Assembly (NCBI GenBank): GCA_052174135.1
Contig: JBQMRZ010000005.1
Span: forward strand, 62,001 to 126,000
Direction: 5' to 3'
Length of the DNA stretch: 64,000 nucleotides
DNA from: Arsenophonus sp052174135
Lineage (GTDB): Bacteria; Pseudomonadota; Gammaproteobacteria; Enterobacterales; Enterobacteriaceae
The translations under genes were made by a program, and so were the position numbers. This document shows positions 60,498-64,000 of this stretch, one piece after another (within the stretch, counting starts at the first letter, position 1; every line of letters begins with the position of its first letter). Under the pieces are notes generated by a model that ran no database searches, was not told the origin of the DNA, and was given only the letters and a program-made list of their open reading frames with translations.

Positions 60498-62269
60498 TAT
60501 TAATACGATTATTTTTCTTGTAATCAATTTAATTAATGAAAATTATTTATTATTAAAATAATGAAAGATAAAGTTTACAACTCCAATAAAAAATAAATTT
60601 ACTTAAAATTTAATATTAAACGCCACTAAATAAAGTAATAAGTTTAAATTTAATAAAAATACTTAAAAATATCAAGAAGTTGTTCTTATTATATTTTAAT
60701 AAAATTTAATTTTATTAAAATATAGGCATATTATGTATTATATTGAATAGATTTTTATTTAATTTTTATATAAAATTTAATGATATAGATGGATATATAG
60801 AAAAAATAAGTTAGAAGTAACATTAAAATATATTGAATTTTATTTTTATAACGCGAATACTATTGTTTATTAATAGTTTTATAAAAGTTATAATTCATAC
60901 GTGAAATGAATATGTTTTTAGAAAAATTTTTACCTAATATAAAACAAATATTTATACATATTTAGTTATTTTTAATATTTTCATTGAACATACGAATAAG
61001 CAATTATATGATATTAGTGATACTGATAAATTTGTTAAAACGATGTTTAGTTTTTTTTTGGATTTACGCTTTTATTTATTCAAAAATCTATAGAAAAACT
61101 TATTATTTTAACATTTTAATATATTTAGTTTATAGTATTTATTACTTGTAATATAAAACAAAATTTTTCCCATAGTTATCAATTATTTTACAATAAATTA
61201 TATTTAATTTTTAAAATCAATATTTAAAATTATGTTTAACATTTTCATTAGCTTTGAAATAGTTTAGTATATTCTATTTCAAATAATATATAATAATTTA
61301 TTGTATTTTATTTTATTTTAAAAAATTCTTAGTAGTATATTTTTAAAATTTTTTATCAGGAAGTTTGATATAAATCACTTTATATTATAGTTCTTTATGT
61401 AGTTATGTGTTTTGTTTGTTTTTGTAATTAAAAATTTAAGTTTCTCTGGATATAAAAAAATTATAAGATTATTTTATAGACTGAAAATAAATTTTCTTTC
61501 ATTATAATTAACTCTAACTCTGTTTGCATGATAGTCTATTTTATGTTACATGATTTAATTTTTATTACTTACCTTAATATTCTAAGATATATCTAATTTT
61601 AACATGAATAGTAATCAATAATATATATTATCACCATACATTTTTTAAAAATAATTATTATTTTTATGATATTTTATTTTTAATTATTTAAAATTTTATA
61701 ATTAACTCATGTAATAATATTTTTTATCAATATAACAACTAATTATGATTTATTTTATATAATAGTATCTGCATAAATAATTAGATGATTTTGAATAAAT
61801 ATTATTTTTATAAAATTAACATGAAAAATTACTTTTCATTGATTTTTATTAATTTTTACTATATTAATAATAATAAGTTTGTATTAAAGTTTTAAAATAA
61901 TTAAGTAATTAAATAATTAACTGTTTTTATAAAAAAATAAAAAATAATAATATATTAGTTAATCAAGTTGTTATTTTTATAGATAAAAAATATTAACTAT
62001 TTAAGTATACTCAAGAGTTCTTCAAGTGAAAACATAGAAATAATTTCATTATTCTAAAAATAATAATATGAATAAGGTTATTTAAATATTTAATTTCCAA
62101 TATTTTATTGATTTAATTAAAAAATAAAATATTATATAGAATACGAATTCAATCAGATTAGTATTATTGATCTAAGAAATTAATATTTTATTTAAAAAAA
62201 ATACTATTTATTTTTATTGAAAATTATTAATTATACTATTTACTAAAAAATATTTCTCTGATTTAAGTC

Positions 62270-62297
62270 ATTTCAAAATAATTAATTATTTTGAAAT
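62270..62297. repeat. Perfect 28-base palindrome
   Basis: ATTTCAAAATAATT is followed at once by its exact complement. AT-rich, in non-coding DNA, 16 bases left of a second inverted repeat. Confidence 0.9.
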
Positions 62298-62313
62298 AAG
62301 AACGATAATAAAA

Positions 62314-62351
62314 TTATTATGATATTATTTAAGTGTTTAATATCATAATAA
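62314..62351. repeat. Inverted repeat, 14 bp arms, 10-base loop
   Basis: TTATTATGATATTA and its complement flank TTTAAGTGTT. With the palindrome to its left it makes a double-hairpin region of about 80 bases. Confidence 0.9.
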
Positions 62352-64000
62352 CTATGTTTACTATGTTAACTATATTCTCTGATTGAATAAGCAATTCGAT
62401 TATCTATAATTATAAAAATCATAAATTTATATCATATTTTTATAAATTAAATATATTTTTAACTGATTTGTGAAACTGATTAATTATTAGCTAGTTAATA
62501 ATGAATAATTGGATTTTAATTTAAAATTAACATAAAATTATTAATATAATAAATAGTTTTAGTAAATATTTATAATAAATTTTTGATAAATAATTAAATT
62601 ATAATTATTTATTTATGTAATTATAACTTAACCAGCAAAGTTAAAATATTAAAAAAAATAAATATTGACTACTAATTTAGTAGATTTTTTTTAATATAAT
62701 AACTTAAAGTTTTTAACTCGATAAAATTTATATAATAGCTAATAAAATCAATGAAAAACTATCAATTTAAAATTGATATTATTAAAAAAATATTTATCTA
62801 AATAAAAATATGAAAGAATTTAATTTATAAACATTTTAATGATATTTATTATTTAAAATATCATTAAAAGAGTTAATGAGTTAAAAGGTTTAATAACTAC
62901 TAGTTAAAGTTTAATTAAAAAAAACATTTGATTAATTATTGTTTATTAACCACTAGTTCAATAATATCTATTTGTATTAATAACTACTAGTAATCTATGA
63001 ACCATAAATAATTTTAAGTTTATTTAATTACAAATTATAATATTAAAAAGAATATGATATCAAAAGATAATATATTGTATTTTAAAATTAATTTAAAAAA
63101 TATTTTTAGGTATATAAAATTAAAGTTAATATTATTTTTATTAAAAATTTTTAATAAATCTAACTATTTATTATTATTTGATATAATGAGTAAGGTTGAT
63201 AACAATAAAAAATATATAATCAGTTATTGATATATAAGTTGTAAAATGATACATAGACAATAAAATATTTCAGATAATTTATTTTATTAATTAAAAGTAA
63301 AATAAATTGCGTTAATTGGTTAAATAAAGAATAAATTTATTTTGAAAAAATAAAATAATTTAGTTAATTAATTTATAGAATGTTTTTTTATAAAATTTGT
63401 TTGATGCTAATAAACAAGTGATTATATATCTACAGATAATCATAAAATGATTAATAAATTAAATATTTATAACTTTTATAAACATATATTAAATTATCTA
63501 TCTACTAATATAATTGTATCATAAAAATAAATAAAGAGAGTTAATATAGAAAAATGTTAAAAATCTTTAAATTAAAAAATCATAATAAACTAATTTTTTT
63601 TAAATAAAACACAAATATAACTTATAAATTAAATATTTTTTCTTAAATTAAAATTCAATGAAGATTGAATGAAATTTTTTGGACATAAAATACGTTATTT
63701 CAAGATGAAAACATATAAATAATATCAATATAACATAAAAACATTAGATATTTAAAAAAAATGATAAGCTTAACTAAAAATCTTAGAAAACCTATTTATT
63801 TTATAAAAATAAAGAGATTATTAAATAATTCTAGATAGATTAATTAATCTTTTATTAATAGATTAATATCTCTAAATTGCTTAAATCATTAAATATAGAT
63901 TTAAATAATAAAAAGTTTAATACTAATTATTGATAACAATTAGACTATTTAGAGGTTTTAGTAAAAGATTAAATTAATTTATTTATAAATAGGTTAGATA

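Larger units (their letters stand above)
60498..64000. other. 3.5 kb AT-rich gene-free region to the window end
   Basis: No supportable gene on either strand. It contains two neighbouring inverted repeats (62270-62297 and 62314-62351). No tRNA, mobile element or recognisable remnant was found. Confidence 0.6.

Noticed and set aside
1..64000. Insertion sequences, phage genes, rRNA or riboswitches
   Set aside because: No transposase, integrase or phage protein, no rRNA segment and no conserved riboswitch core was seen in either strand.

Overview
The window looks like a piece of chromosome from a strongly reduced, AT-rich gammaproteobacterial endosymbiont of the Enterobacterales. Every recognisable housekeeping protein resembles its enterobacterial counterpart closely in length and motifs, and several blocks keep the enterobacterial gene order. 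By my sum of the features, genes cover about 36.6 kb of 64 kb. The rest is spacers of 0.3 to 4.4 kb, very rich in A and T, where whole genes seem to have decayed. A Proteus-type bactofilin (CcmA-like) and a fimbrial operon suggest the Morganellaceae side, for example an Arsenophonus-like insect symbiont. That placement is inference.

Layout. 1-11269 (minus strand) is the dcw cluster: rsmH, ftsL, ftsI, murE, murF, mraY, murD, ftsW, murG and the start of murC, tightly packed and often overlapping, without mraZ. ftsL is split by a frameshift at a run of ten A. 12256-22008 holds metK, the lipoprotein amidase amiD, tRNA-Lys and tRNA-Val with a near-consensus promoter, gltX and ligA; zipA is not found beside ligA. 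23783-24427 is the bactofilin, followed by 4.4 kb of apparent wasteland. 28811-34667 keeps the enterobacterial block ssrA, smpB, ratA, rnfH, bamE, nadK, grpE, ung, with recN missing. 36509-41053 is a four-gene chaperone-usher fimbrial operon, flanked by two copies of a diverged hairpin-forming direct repeat. 43730-60497 carries rpoE (without rseABC), lepA, lepB, rnc, era, pdxJ, acpS, yfhL, tadA and purL, with recO missing. 60498-64000 has no gene I can support.

Functionally the window keeps peptidoglycan precursor synthesis and septal wall synthesis, translation and tRNA charging or editing, ribosome rescue (tmRNA and SmpB), outer-membrane assembly (BamE), envelope stress sigma factor, NAD kinase, PLP synthesis and purine synthesis. 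A full wall pathway, BamE and RpoE imply a cell that still builds a Gram-negative envelope. The fimbrial operon is the one clear surface or accessory system and the most surprising survivor. No insertion sequence, phage gene, CRISPR array or rRNA was seen.
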